Below, piece after piece: positions 34,129 through 42,442 of a stretch of 64,000 bases of DNA; the stretch's first letter is position 1, and each line of letters starts with the position of its first letter. This stretch comes from Nitrospirota bacterium (lineage in GTDB: Bacteria > Nitrospirota > JACRHJ01): assembly GCA_021784575.1 (NCBI GenBank), contig JAJYHX010000002.1, forward strand, positions 267,819-331,818, read 5' to 3'. A program made the position numbers and the translations under genes. The notes under the pieces were generated by a model. It was not told the origin of the DNA. It saw only the letters and a list, made by a program, of their open reading frames with translations, and made no database searches.

Positions 34129-35106
34129 TCATGTCTGTTTTCTTAGCTCCACGCGCCTGAGGCTGTACATCACATCGGGCCTCGCGCCGCCCTTCCCGGC
34201 GAATTTCTTCACGGCCCCCCAGACAAACCCCGCGCCGTAGCCCAGGTGCAGAGCGGCGAAGAGAAACGGCATGACAAAGAAATAGAGCGGGTTCTTCGCC
34301 TCGAGCGCCGCGGCCAGCGAGAATATAAGGCACAGGATAATATATAACAGGGCCGGGATAAAATAAACCGGATTCCAGACGGCAAGAAGCCCAAGGCAAT
34401 AGATCAGGAACAAAGACGGCGCCATGTGCAGGGGCTTGAAGCCCTCCGGGTGCTGGTAGTTCTGGTCCATCCTGCCGCGCCCGTATGTGAAGACCTGCCT
34501 GAGATACGCCCTGAAACTCGGCCTCTGGCTCCTGTAAAGCCAGGCGTCCGGCACGTAAAGGAATATCCTGCCCTCCGAGACGAGCCGGTTTAAAAGCTCG
34601 TTCTCCTCGTTCGGGTAGAGGTTCTCGTTGAACCCGCCCGCATTGAGGAAAGCGGATTTTCTGAAGCTCAGGTTCGCAAGGATAAGCTCGTTCTCCGTCC
34701 CGCGCCTCTCGGCCCCGAGTTTTTTGTATCTCGCCCGGATTGTCGAGCCGCCGAAAGGCGACGAAAGCGCGAGCCCAAACCCTTTTCGCAGAAACCCGTC
34801 CGAAGGCGGCGTTATAATCGGCCCGCCGACACCCGCGACGGAAGGGTCGGCATAGCGCGCCGCGACAGTCCTGAAAAGACCCGGCGTGGCGAGCGAGTCG
34901 TCGTCGAGGAAATAGAGTATCTCCCCCTTTGCCTCCTTCGCGGCCCGGTTCCTCTGGACGGAAGGCTGACGCCCCTCCGCGACCAGCGCCTCGAGCCGCT
35001 CACCGGGGTAATCGACGTCCTTCAACGCCTCGAGCGCCCGGACGTATCCCCCCGGCTTCACGGGTATAATTACGGAGATGAAAGGGAAATCCATAGACCT
35101 CTTCAT
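34129..35106 (-). CDS. GT2 glycosyltransferase with C-terminal membrane region
   Basis: About 325 residues. SVIIPVKPGGYVRALE, AEGRQPSVQRNRAAKEA, and the catalytic YFLDDDS; ENELLNRLVSEG later. About four C-terminal membrane spans suggest inner-membrane residence. The ATG at 35106 (MKRSMD) falls on the edge of a palindromic repeat; an ATG four codons later (35094) may be the ancestral start. Confidence 0.84.
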   Translation of the reverse strand: MKRSMDFPFISVIIPVKPGGYVRALEALKDVDYPGERLEALVAEGRQPSVQRNRAAKEAKGEILYFLDDDSLATPGLFRTVAARYADPSVAGVGGPIITPPSDGFLRKGFGLALSSPFGGSTIRARYKKLGAERRGTENELILANLSFRKSAFLNAGGFNENLYPNEENELLNRLVSEGRIFLYVPDAWLYRSQRPSFRAYLRQVFTYGRGRMDQNYQHPEGFKPLHMAPSLFLIYCLGLLAVWNPVYFIPALLYIILCLIFSLAAALEAKNPLYFFVMPFLFAALHLGYGAGFVWGAVKKFAGKGGARPDVMYSLRRVELRKQT

Positions 35107-35165
35107 AACTCCCCCCGCTTCGCTTCCCACTCTTATCTTAAGAGGGGGACAGGAGGGGGCGTTAC
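35104..35165. repeat. palindromic repeat abutting and possibly supplying a start codon
   Basis: CATAACTCCCCCC... with the central palindrome CTCTTATCTTAAGAG and a GGGGGCGTTAC end. On the minus strand its edge reads GGGGGGAGTTATG, giving both a Shine-Dalgarno-like run and the ATG of the GT2 gene. Confidence 0.7.
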
Positions 35166-35233
35166 TTAAGTTTCTGTATATTATCACATCCTCAAAACTC
35201 CTTCAACAATAAATAGTTTTCTCCATTTTGATG

Positions 35234-35242
35234 TGCTATGAT
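35234..35242 (+). promoter_or_regulatory. rsmD promoter, possibly leaderless
   Basis: TGC-TATGAT is an extended -10 (TATGAT at 35237-35242) only 6 bases before the ATG at 35249. No Shine-Dalgarno site fits between. The same geometry is seen before the PBP1A gene. Confidence 0.45.
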
Positions 35243-35248
35243 GCCCGC

Positions 35249-35956
35249 ATGAGGATCTCGGGCGGAGAATCGAAGGGGCGGCGGATTGCACCGCCGCCAC
35301 GAAGCCGGTCTGCCGGCCATTCGGGAGTCCGGCCCACGTCGGACAAGGTGCGGGAGGCGCTGTTCTCGATACTTGGCGAGCGGGTTAAGGATGCGGTATT
35401 CCTTGAGCTTTACGCCGGGACGGGCGCGGTGGGCATCGAGGCCGTCTCGCGCGGGGCAAAGCGGGCCGTATTCGTTGACAATTCGCCGAGGTCCGTCCGT
35501 CTCATCCGCGAGAACCTCGAACGCTTAAGCTGCCGTGACAGGTCCGCCGTAGCGGCAAAGGACGCGCTCGTCTTCCTCAGGAAAACCGCGCGGGAGCTTG
35601 GGCCCTACGACATAGTCTTCGCCGACCCTCCGTATCACGAAGCCCTCTCCCGGCGCGGAGCCTGCCCCGGTATGTATAAAACCGGTGCGCCACCATCCAC
35701 CACGGGTGGGAAGGGTACATTTCCACCCTCTCCCTCGATGGGAGAGGGCGGGGAGAGGGTGAACATTCATGTCCCCGAATTCCTGGAGCTTCTCGGAAGC
35801 GCGGAGCTGTCGGATGTTTTACCGGAAGGCGCGCTCGTCGCCTACGAACACTTCAGGAAAAATCCGGCCCCGGAGCATACTGGGCGTCTTGTGAAGAAGA
35901 AGGACTATCCTTACGGCGATACGGTGGTAAGTCTGTATGTTGTAATGGAAGGATAA
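35249..35956 (+). CDS. rsmD: 16S rRNA (guanine966-N2)-methyltransferase with in-frame repeat insertion
   Basis: 235 residues from MRISGGESKGRRI. RPTSDKVREALFSIL is the RsmD hallmark; SAM motif ELYAGTGAVGIEA; catalytic ADPPYHEAL. Family length is about 185-190. The extra about 40 residues (about 135-174) are encoded by a CCCTCTCCC-type palindromic repeat at about 35658-35770 that keeps the frame open, placed just after DPPY. The fold could still work if the insert loops out. Confidence 0.9.
   Translation: MRISGGESKGRRIAPPPRSRSAGHSGVRPTSDKVREALFSILGERVKDAVFLELYAGTGAVGIEAVSRGAKRAVFVDNSPRSVRLIRENLERLSCRDRSAVAAKDALVFLRKTARELGPYDIVFADPPYHEALSRRGACPGMYKTGAPPSTTGGKGTFPPSPSMGEGGERVNIHVPEFLELLGSAELSDVLPEGALVAYEHFRKNPAPEHTGRLVKKKDYPYGDTVVSLYVVMEG
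35723..35765. repeat. palindromic repeat inside rsmD
   Basis: CCACCCTCTCCCTCGATGGG pairs with the following GAGAGGG and GGGGAGAGGGTGAAC. Belongs to the same family as 9626 and 37070. Confidence 0.75.
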
Positions 35957-35957
35957 G

Positions 35958-35983
35958 AAAGGCCGGCCATGCGGCCGGCCTTT
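35958..35983 (+). terminator. bidirectional intrinsic terminator
   Basis: AAAGGCCGGCC (35958-35968), loop ATGC, GGCCGGCCTTT (35973-35983), followed by CTTT. It ends rsmD and, in the other direction, the convergent secreted-protein gene. Confidence 0.8.
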
Positions 35984-36004
35984 CTTTGGAACAAAACACG
36001 CTTC

Positions 36005-36736
36005 TTACATGCTTATCTCTGTGCCGTCGTTTACAATCCCGACATCCTCGACAGACAGCGAGCCGACGCCTATCGCGGCCCAGGCCTGCGCCGCCGTAGT
36101 CGTCAGGGTCGAGAGGTCCCCGCTTGTCGCCGGGCTTGTGCCGTTCAGGGTATCTATCATGGCATAGACGGTAACCGTATAGTCGCCCGCGCTCACGTTG
36201 GGGAACATGAAATTGAACGAGTGGGCGCTCTGCGTCTGGAGTATTAGGTCGATAATCGACGGCTCGGTAACTAACGAGACCTGCCCGGTGGTGAGGTTGG
36301 CGGTAGCGCCGGTTATTATTCCCTGGAGCGTCGCGGAAAGCGTCTGGATCCTGCAATCATACGCCACGCCGTTATCCACCCCGTTGCCGAGTTCGGTGGG
36401 CAGCGCGTCTGTCTGGTTGCCGTTCGGATCCGTTATCACGCATTTAACCCTTATCTGCGCCGAGGCCGACGCCGTGCTCTTGTTTCCGTTGCTGGCGACC
36501 TGGGTATTGGTGTAAAGCGCGGTCTCCAGGCTCGGCGTGATGAGGAGCGACTGGTTGCTGGGCATATGGAGCGTGGTCGTAAGGATAGGCGTCCAGGCCA
36601 TCACCGTGTTCGTCTGCTGGGTAATCAGGGCCTCGTTGCTCACCTGCATCGCGACCTTGCTGGAGGCGGCGAATGCTGAGCCGGAGACAAGGATAACCGA
36701 AAGAACTGCTGCTAAAGCGATTAGCGACTTCTTCAT
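36005..36736 (-). CDS. secreted Ser/Thr/Asn-rich protein of unknown function
   Basis: 243 residues with a clear signal peptide (MKKSLIALAAVLSVILVSG, cut near AFAASS). The mature part is low in charged residues and rich in Thr, Ser, Asn and Ala, with two cysteines (near VKCVI and YDCRI) that may pair. Beta-rich, like pilin- or spore-coat-type secreted proteins, but no family is recognised. A perfect AAGGAGGAAATT precedes the start. Confidence 0.72.
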   Translation of the reverse strand: MKKSLIALAAVLSVILVSGSAFAASSKVAMQVSNEALITQQTNTVMAWTPILTTTLHMPSNQSLLITPSLETALYTNTQVASNGNKSTASASAQIRVKCVITDPNGNQTDALPTELGNGVDNGVAYDCRIQTLSATLQGIITGATANLTTGQVSLVTEPSIIDLILQTQSAHSFNFMFPNVSAGDYTVTVYAMIDTLNGTSPATSGDLSTLTTTAAQAWAAIGVGSLSVEDVGIVNDGTEISM

Positions 36737-36870
36737 CTGAATTTCCTCCTTTTACGCTTAAAAAAAACAGCTTTTGAACACCGGATTATTACTCTTTTAG
36801 AAAAAACTGCCCCCCTTTCCTTTTTGTATTTGATTCCCTGGTTCTGTTTTTGTGATTTTATGTAAATTAC

Positions 36871-36888
36871 TGAAGCAATATTACTTCA
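36871..36888. promoter_or_regulatory. near-perfect 18-bp palindrome upstream of the secreted-protein gene
   Basis: TGAAGCAATATTACTTCA differs from perfect symmetry at one pair. It is 135 bases before the ATG on the minus strand and may be a repressor or activator site. Confidence 0.35.
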
Positions 36889-37038
36889 AAATCAATATAA
36901 CTCATACGTCGTGATGTGTCAAGGCGCGCGCGAACGATTACGCCCGTCATTCCCGCAAAGGAGGAACTCCAGGAATTTTCAGGATATTCGGCTCGTCCCG
37001 AACATCCTGACCTTGCTCCCCGCCGGTGCTCATCGTAT

Positions 37039-37060
37039 GGGCGCGAGTTCACTTGTGCCC
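37039..37060. repeat. 22-bp palindromic repeat (copy 2)
   Basis: GGGCGCGAGTTCACTTGTGC plus CC, matching 19 of 22 bases of 6283-6304. Confidence 0.6.
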
Positions 37061-37069
37061 GGACGTCAG

Positions 37070-37177
37070 CCCTCTCCCACCGTCGGGAGCCGGTTCCCTC
37101 CCCCAGCAGCGGGGGAGGGCAAAAGTTTACCCCTCTCCCTTTCATGGGAGGGGGTGGCCGAAGGCCGGGAGAGGGTT
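37070..37177. repeat. CCCTCTCCC palindromic repeat cluster
   Basis: At least two inverted pairs, including CCCTCCCCCAGC/GCGGGGGAGGG and CCCCTCTCCCTTTCATGG with its inverted arm. Same family as 9626, 35723, 46056 and 48816. Confidence 0.7.
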
Positions 37178-37196
37178 CGCCGCCACCTCCACGCCT

Positions 37197-37227
37197 GGCA
37201 TTCTGAGCAGCGCGAAGAATCCGCAGT
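37197..37227. repeat. ATTCTGAGCAGCGCGAAGAAT dispersed repeat
   Basis: Inverted relative of 6344-6373. Confidence 0.6.
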
Positions 37228-37230
37228 TGT

Positions 37231-37272
37231 CATAACGCCCCCTCGTTCCCCCTCTTATCTTAAGAGGGGGAT
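37231..37272. repeat. CCCCCTCTTATCTTAAGAGGGGG palindromic repeat
   Basis: The core CCCTCTTATCTTAAGAGGG is nearly self-complementary. Same family as 35104 and 46721. Confidence 0.7.
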
Positions 37273-37467
37273 GAATGATGATGCTATTCGCTAATACTTC
37301 AACGCAGGCACCCGTGAGCAATCCTCATCGGTAGGCGAAGTTCATTGTCAGCGGCTATTCCGGATTAGTCATGCAACCGATTGATTATTAAAGTAAAAAA
37401 TATTAACAATCACATTTTCTCGGCGGCATCGAAAGCGGCTCGAAAATGGGCCGTTTTTTGGCAATTT

Positions 37468-37575
37468 CAGGCCAAAAAGGGTGTGCGGGGAAGGCGTGAT
37501 TTCGGGGCAAAAAGTGTGCGCCGGGACAGGGCGATTCCTGGGCAGAAAACGGGCATGGGGACAGGCACGATTCAT
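37468..37575. repeat. three imperfect 36-bp tandem units
   Basis: Units at 37468-37503, 37504-37539 and 37540-37575 share an A-run followed by a G-rich block ending near CGATTC. No spacers, so not a CRISPR. Confidence 0.5.
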
Positions 37576-37661
37576 CTGACGAGGCGGCGGAAGGAAGCGT
37601 ATCGCCGCCGCTTGGCCGAGGGTCGCCTCCAAGGTCGGCGCTGGCAGATTACTTAATAAAA

Positions 37662-38267
37662 TTATAACATTATGTCGTTCAAGGGTTTTCTGGGCTTCGG
37701 CTCCGGTATTTCCTCCGGGTAGCCCACGGGCATGAGCGTAACCGGGAATATCCACGACGGAAGACCGAGAAGCTCCGACACCCTCTCTTTATCAAAGAGA
37801 TGAATCCAGCATGTCCCAAGGCCAAGGGAGGTCGCGGCGAGGGCTATGTGCTCCGTTGCGATGGCGGTGTTGAACGCGGCGTTTTCCCTATATTTCACAA
37901 GCTCTTTCTCCTCGTCCGGAGTCAGGAGATCAAGCCCCATTTTGTGTATGTCCTCCTGCGAAAGCACGCCGTTATCAAGAAGCTCCCGGAAGCGCTCCTT
38001 GAGGGTCTTCGAGTAAGACATCGTGTCCCCGCAGACGATTATAACGACCGGCGCCTGCTTTATATGATATTGATTTTTCGAGGAAAGAAACACCTGCTCC
38101 TTCAGGGCGGGGTCGGTTACGACCTTGAACTTCCAGGGCTGCGAATTCACTCCGGAAGGGGCCAGACGCGCCGCCTCCAGCAGGAACTCAATCTGCTCCG
38201 TCGTGACCTTGTCCGGCCTGAATTTCCTTATCGCCCGCCGCCTGCGGATTGCTTCCATGAGGTCCAT
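37662..38267 (-). CDS. nitroreductase-family FMN oxidoreductase
   Basis: 201 residues. FMN-binding RRAIRKFRPD at the N-terminus, APSGVNSQPWKFKVVTD, and AATSLGLGTCWIHLF with the final PVGYPEE. Typical NAD(P)H-dependent flavin fold, a dimer. The physiological substrate is not inferable. It is the last gene of the ruvB-queH-nitroreductase series. Confidence 0.9.
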   Translation of the reverse strand: MDLMEAIRRRRAIRKFRPDKVTTEQIEFLLEAARLAPSGVNSQPWKFKVVTDPALKEQVFLSSKNQYHIKQAPVVIIVCGDTMSYSKTLKERFRELLDNGVLSQEDIHKMGLDLLTPDEEKELVKYRENAAFNTAIATEHIALAATSLGLGTCWIHLFDKERVSELLGLPSWIFPVTLMPVGYPEEIPEPKPRKPLNDIML

Positions 38268-38289
38268 GCAAACGCCTCCTTAATCTCTT

Positions 38290-38841
38290 TTATTTCCCCG
38301 CCGTCAGCTTCTTCTCTTTCAGATACCGCTCCTTTTCGCTGTATACGCAGCCGCAGTATTTCTGGTGATACGAGACGCTCGCGCGGGACATCTCACGGCC
38401 TTCCTGCCAGCCCTTCCGGAAATCGCGGTACAGAAATTTAATCCCCAACTCGCTGGAAATAACGTCCGCCACCTGGACGAGAAGGTCGTGCTTCTGGTAT
38501 ATGCTGTAGAGGAGCGTCGTGGAGAAGGCGTCGTAGCCGGAGTCCTTCGCCGCCTGGGCGACTTTCCGCAGGCGCATCTCATAGCAGGACGCGCACCGCT
38601 CTCCCCCGCTTTCGACGACTCTCCTGAAATATTCCTCTATGTCGTACCCCACCTCGCTTGCGAGCTTAAGCTCCTGGGCGCGGGCATAGTCTTCGAGCGC
38701 CTCAAGCCTTTTCTTGAACTCGGCGTAAGGGTGGATGTTAGGATTATAGAAAAATCCGTCCACGTATATTCCTTCCTCGCGCAGGGACTTGAGCGGATAC
38801 GCGAGGCACGGGGCGCAACAGATATGCAGAAGTATCCTCAC
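38290..38841 (-). CDS. queH: epoxyqueuosine reductase QueH
   Basis: 183 residues. HICCAPC at the N-terminus, [24 protein letters not shown] and YHQKYCGC are the DUF208/QueH signatures, providing iron-sulfur and metal ligands. It performs the final step of tRNA queuosine synthesis. Overlaps ruvB by 4 bases. Confidence 0.93.
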   Translation of the reverse strand: MRILLHICCAPCLAYPLKSLREEGIYVDGFFYNPNIHPYAEFKKRLEALEDYARAQELKLASEVGYDIEEYFRRVVESGGERCASCYEMRLRKVAQAAKDSGYDAFSTTLLYSIYQKHDLLVQVADVISSELGIKFLYRDFRKGWQEGREMSRASVSYHQKYCGCVYSEKERYLKEKKLTAGK

Positions 38842-39869
38842 AGAAGCCTCCCCTGTCCCTTATCGCCGGAAGCCGACCGGCCGGCCCTGCCGTAATGCTT
38901 GTAGGCGGCGGAAGTGGCAAGCCGCCCCCTGGGCGTTCGCTCGATAAGCCCTTCCTGGATAAGGAAAGGCTCGTAGACGTCTTCTATGGTGTCGCGCTCC
39001 TCGGCAATTGCGGCTGAGAGGGTATCGACGCCCACCGGCCCGCCGCCGAACTTGTCGATTATCGCAAGCAGAAGTTTTTTGTCCATGAAATCCAAGCCGC
39101 GCTCGTCCACTTCGAGCCTCTCAAGGCCGCTTCTGGCCGCCTCTTCGTCCACGACTTTCCTGCCTTCCACCTGGGCGAAGTCCCGCACGCGCCGGAGCAG
39201 CCTGTTGGCGACCCTCGGCGTCCCCCTGGAGCGTCGGGCAATCTCGAACGCGCCGCCGTCGTCCATGCCTATCCCCAGAAGACCGGCGGAGCGGACTATT
39301 ATTTTTTTCAAGTCCTCCGGCGGGTAGAACTCAAGCCTTGCCGCAACTCCGAACCGCTCCCGAAGCGGCGAGGTAAGCAGCCCGGCCCGCGTGGTTGCCC
39401 CGACGAGAGTGAACGGAGGCAGGTCGAGCTTTATCGAGCGCGCGGACGGCCCCTGACCTATAATTATATCAAGCTGGTAGTCCTCCATCGCCGGATAGAG
39501 CACTTCTTCTATGACCCGGTTCAGCCTGTGTATCTCGTCCACGAAAAGGACATCTCCCTTTTCGAGGTTCGTAAGGATGGCCGCGAGGTCTCCCTGGCGC
39601 TCTATTACCGGCCCGGAGGTGGTCTTTATGCCTACGCCCATCTCCCGCGCGATGATGTGCGCAAGGGTGGTCTTGCCAAGGCCGGGCGGGCCTGAAAAAA
39701 GCACGTGGTCGAGCGCCTCGCCGCGCTCCTTCGCCGCCCGGATAAAGACCTTCAGATTGTCCTTTATCCTGTCCTGCCCGACATATTCCTCAAAGGAGGA
39801 CGGCCTAAGGGCAAGGTCGAGGGTCGCGTCGTCGGCATTCTTCCCGGGAGAGATTACTCGTTCGTCCAT
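38838..39869 (-). CDS. ruvB: Holliday junction branch-migration ATPase RuvB
   Basis: 343 residues. [19 protein letters not shown], Walker [13 protein letters not shown], Walker [11 protein letters not shown], and the [18 protein letters not shown] sensor. DNA-binding C-terminal winged helix with RTPRGRLAT. Works with RuvA and RuvC. Separated from ruvA by the peroxiredoxin gene. Confidence 0.97.
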   Translation of the reverse strand: MDERVISPGKNADDATLDLALRPSSFEEYVGQDRIKDNLKVFIRAAKERGEALDHVLFSGPPGLGKTTLAHIIAREMGVGIKTTSGPVIERQGDLAAILTNLEKGDVLFVDEIHRLNRVIEEVLYPAMEDYQLDIIIGQGPSARSIKLDLPPFTLVGATTRAGLLTSPLRERFGVAARLEFYPPEDLKKIIVRSAGLLGIGMDDGGAFEIARRSRGTPRVANRLLRRVRDFAQVEGRKVVDEEAARSGLERLEVDERGLDFMDKKLLLAIIDKFGGGPVGVDTLSAAIAEERDTIEDVYEPFLIQEGLIERTPRGRLATSAAYKHYGRAGRSASGDKGQGRLL

Positions 39870-39913
39870 AAGTTAAAGATGTTAACAAAAAACGCCGCGC
39901 ATTTCCATAAAAA

Positions 39914-40477
39914 CTATATCTTGCCCACGATGTCCAGGCCGGGCTTGAGTGTCGGCTTGCCGGGCTCCCATGACGCCGGGCAGACCTCGCCGCCCGCCTC
40001 GCGCACGAACTTTGCCGCCAGGAGCTTGCGGAAAAGCTCCTTTGCGCTCCTGCCGATGCTGTTGTCGTGCATCTCGTACGCCTTAAGGACGCCGTCCGGA
40101 TCGATTATAAAACTTCCCCGGAGCGACAGTCCCTCGCCCTCGATGTACGTCCCGAACTCCCGGCATAACCTGCCCGCCGGGTCTGCGGCCATCGGATATT
40201 TTATTTTCTTTATGGAAGGCGAGTTGTCGTGCCAGGCCTTGTGGACAAATACCGTATCAGTGCTGACGCTTATCAGCTCCGCGCCCTGGCCCTTTATATC
40301 ATCGTAAATCTCGGCAGCCTCCTCGAGTTCCGTCGGGCATATGAATGTAAAATCGGCGGGATAGAAGACCAGCAGCAGCCACTTGCCCCGGTAATTCGAT
40401 AACTTTACCTTCTTCGTCTCCTCGTTCTGATATGCCTCGACCTCGAAATCAGGAACCGCCTCGCCAATCTTCACCAT
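39914..40477 (-). CDS. 2-Cys peroxiredoxin (AhpC/Prx1 type)
   Basis: 187 residues. Peroxidatic Cys47 in FICPTE and resolving Cys166 in GEVCPASW. PADFTFICPTELE and the WKPGKPTL-like end (WEPGKPTLKPG) are typical. Detoxifies hydrogen peroxide, useful for an anaerobe. GGAGGTG precedes it and a TATACT -10 lies upstream. Confidence 0.94.
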   Translation of the reverse strand: MVKIGEAVPDFEVEAYQNEETKKVKLSNYRGKWLLLVFYPADFTFICPTELEEAAEIYDDIKGQGAELISVSTDTVFVHKAWHDNSPSIKKIKYPMAADPAGRLCREFGTYIEGEGLSLRGSFIIDPDGVLKAYEMHDNSIGRSAKELFRKLLAAKFVREAGGEVCPASWEPGKPTLKPGLDIVGKI

Positions 40478-40513
40478 GCGAACACCTCCGTTTATTGTTT
40501 TTATTTAATTTTA

Positions 40514-40519
40514 AGTATA
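40514..40519 (-). promoter_or_regulatory. -10 box of the peroxiredoxin gene
   Basis: TATACT on the minus strand, about 37 bases before the ATG, in an AT-rich leader; the -35 is weak. Confidence 0.4.
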
Positions 40520-40551
40520 ACGGAAAAAGCGGAAATGGGAAGGCGAAAAGA

Positions 40552-41151
40552 TTAGCGGGATAATGTCTTCAGCGCTTCCTTTATCAATGCCTCGATTGCG
40601 GTATCCTCTCCGTGCGCGGCGCAGACCTTCTTCACGGCGTCCTCGGCCATGTTCTTCCTGTAGCCAAGGTTAATAAGCGCGGAGACGGCCTCGTCCCTTT
40701 GGCGGCTGGGGGCGGAAACCCCCGACGGGCCGGGCTCGCGCGCTCCGAGGACCGCGGCCTTGTCCTTCAGTTCCAGGACCACCCGCGCGGCGGTCTTCGG
40801 CCCGACACCGGGTATGGTGGATATTTTCTTCTGGTCGCCCCTGGCTATGGCGTCGGCAAGCTCTTCGGCGGGAAGCCCGGAGATTATCGCGAGCGCGACC
40901 TTCGGGCCGATGCCGGAGACGGCTATGAGCGCGAGGAACAATTCCTTCTCCCTCCGCGTAAGAAAGCCGTAGAGAAGTATCGCGTCCTCGCGCACGTGTG
41001 TATGGATATGAAGCGAGACCTGGCTGCCCGTGTCCGGCAGGCCGTAGAAGGAGGAAAGCGGGATAAACGCCCTGTAGCCGACGCCGTGGACGTCGATTAC
41101 GACGCTTGCCGGGTCTTTGGAGATTAAATTCCCGGTTATGCGGGCGATCAT
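40552..41151 (-). CDS. ruvA: Holliday junction protein RuvA
   Basis: 199 residues from MIARITGNL. Domain I VVIDVHGVGYRAF; two HhH motifs (AVSGIGPKVALAIISG and TIPGVGPKTAARVVLELKDK); C-terminal RuvB-binding domain (EAVSALINLGYRK). Start overlaps ruvC stop by 4 bases. Confidence 0.96.
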   Translation of the reverse strand: MIARITGNLISKDPASVVIDVHGVGYRAFIPLSSFYGLPDTGSQVSLHIHTHVREDAILLYGFLTRREKELFLALIAVSGIGPKVALAIISGLPAEELADAIARGDQKKISTIPGVGPKTAARVVLELKDKAAVLGAREPGPSGVSAPSRQRDEAVSALINLGYRKNMAEDAVKKVCAAHGEDTAIEALIKEALKTLSR

Positions 41152-41669
41152 CCTGGTCTCCGTGGAGTCTTGGCGGCTGCGGCGCGGATGGCGCCTTTCA
41201 TACCCGCGCTGTGGATATGGCATATTGCGCAGGCGAGCGCGTCGGAGGCGTCGAGAGGCTCCGGGAGAACAGACAGTTTAAGGAGCGTCTTCACCATCTG
41301 CCGCACCTGCGCCTTTTCGGCGCCGCCGTAGCCCACGACGGACTGCTTTATCTCCGTCGGCGTATATTCAAAAACCGGGAGATGAAGGTTTACGGCCGCG
41401 AGAAGCGCGACTCCCCTTGCGTGTCCGAGCTTCAGGGCGGAGCCTGCGTTCCTGGCGAAGAACACGTTCTCCACGGCCACGGCGTCCGGCCCATGTTTTG
41501 AAATCACCGCCTCGATGCCGTCGTACATTTTCTTGAGGCGCTCCGGAAACGGCAGGCGCGAGGAGGCCCCGATATGCCCGGCATCCACGAAACGGATACG
41601 GCCGCCTTCACCATCGACAATCCCGAAACCGCTCACCACGCTTCCGGGGTCGATTCCCAGGACACGCAT
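41148..41669 (-). CDS. ruvC: Holliday junction resolvase RuvC
   Basis: 173 residues, normal size. Catalytic acids: D7 in LGIDPGS, E near 67 in AVENVFFARN, and the DASDALACAICH motif. Cuts four-way junctions after RuvAB migration. A single base separates it from yebC, an order yebC-ruvC-ruvA that is widely conserved. Confidence 0.96.
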   Translation of the reverse strand: MRVLGIDPGSVVSGFGIVDGEGGRIRFVDAGHIGASSRLPFPERLKKMYDGIEAVISKHGPDAVAVENVFFARNAGSALKLGHARGVALLAAVNLHLPVFEYTPTEIKQSVVGYGGAEKAQVRQMVKTLLKLSVLPEPLDASDALACAICHIHSAGMKGAIRAAAAKTPRRPG

Positions 41670-41670
41670 A

Positions 41671-42423
41671 TTAGGCTATCTTCTCCATCACGTCGTCGGG
41701 GATGTCGAAGTTCGCGTATATGTTCTGGACGTCGTCGTTGTCTTCGAGCGCGTCCATGAGCTTTATCATCTGCTCCGCCTCACGGCCTTCGAGGCGGACG
41801 TATGTCTGGGGTATCATCGTAACTTCCGCGCTCTCCAACTTCACGGCTTTATCGGCGAGCGCCTTCTTTACAGCCTCGAAGTCCTGCGGTGCGGTTATTA
41901 TCTCGTAATTTGATTCTTCAGGCTCGGATTTCATATCCTCCGCGCCCGCGTCGAGGGCAATAGTCATAAGGGCGTCTTCGTCCGCGCCCTTCTTGTCCAC
42001 GAGTATATAGCCCTTCTGAGTGAACATCCACGATACGCACCCGGACTCGCCCATGCTCCCGTTGTTCTTGCTCAGGACATGTCTTACCTCCGAGACGGTG
42101 CGGTTCTTGTTGTCCGTGAGGCACTCGATAAGCAGAGCGACGCCTCCGGGGCCATAGCCCTCGTAAATCACCTCATCGTACGACACGCCCGGAAGCTCGC
42201 CCGTGCCTTTCTGTATCGCGCGCTTGATGTTGTCCTGGGGCATGTTGGCTTCCTTGGCCTTTTCTATCGCCGTCCTGAGGCGCGGATTGCCCCCCGGATC
42301 GCCGCCGCCGAGTTTCGCCGCGACTGTAAGCTCCTTGGTTATCTTGGTGAATATCTTGCCCCTCTTGGCGTCAGCCGCGCCCTTTTTATGCTTTGTGGTA
42401 GCCCACTTTGAATGTCCAGACAT
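41671..42423 (-). CDS. yebC: YebC/PmpR-family protein
   Basis: 250 residues, full length. [21 protein letters not shown]-terminus, [21 protein letters not shown], and [11 protein letters not shown]. Known as a transcription regulator or translation factor for proline-rich stalls. First gene of the ruv operon. Confidence 0.95.
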   Translation of the reverse strand: MSGHSKWATTKHKKGAADAKRGKIFTKITKELTVAAKLGGGDPGGNPRLRTAIEKAKEANMPQDNIKRAIQKGTGELPGVSYDEVIYEGYGPGGVALLIECLTDNKNRTVSEVRHVLSKNNGSMGESGCVSWMFTQKGYILVDKKGADEDALMTIALDAGAEDMKSEPEESNYEIITAPQDFEAVKKALADKAVKLESAEVTMIPQTYVRLEGREAEQMIKLMDALEDNDDVQNIYANFDIPDDVMEKIA

Positions 42424-42442
42424 TATCCAATCCTCTCAATAT

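Larger units (their letters stand above)
36737..37661. other. 925-bp intergenic region filled with dispersed and tandem repeats
   Basis: Contains no convincing gene. From left to right: promoter-proximal AT-rich DNA, a palindrome (36871-36888), a GTCATTCCCGC repeat (36946-36982), a 22-bp palindrome (37039-37060), a CCCTCTCCC repeat cluster (37070-37177), an ATTCTGAGCAGCGCGAAGAAT repeat (37197-37227), a CCCCCTCTTATCTTAAGAGG repeat (37231-37272), AT-rich DNA, and three imperfect 36-bp units (37468-37575). It acts as a sink for every repeat family in the window. Confidence 0.75.

Noticed and set aside
37468..37575. Possible CRISPR array
   Set aside because: Units are contiguous and diverged, with no unique spacers and no cas genes nearby.
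37381..37656. 91-codon plus-strand frame in the intergenic region
   Set aside because: No ribosome site, no known motif, and it covers the degenerate 36-bp tandem units.
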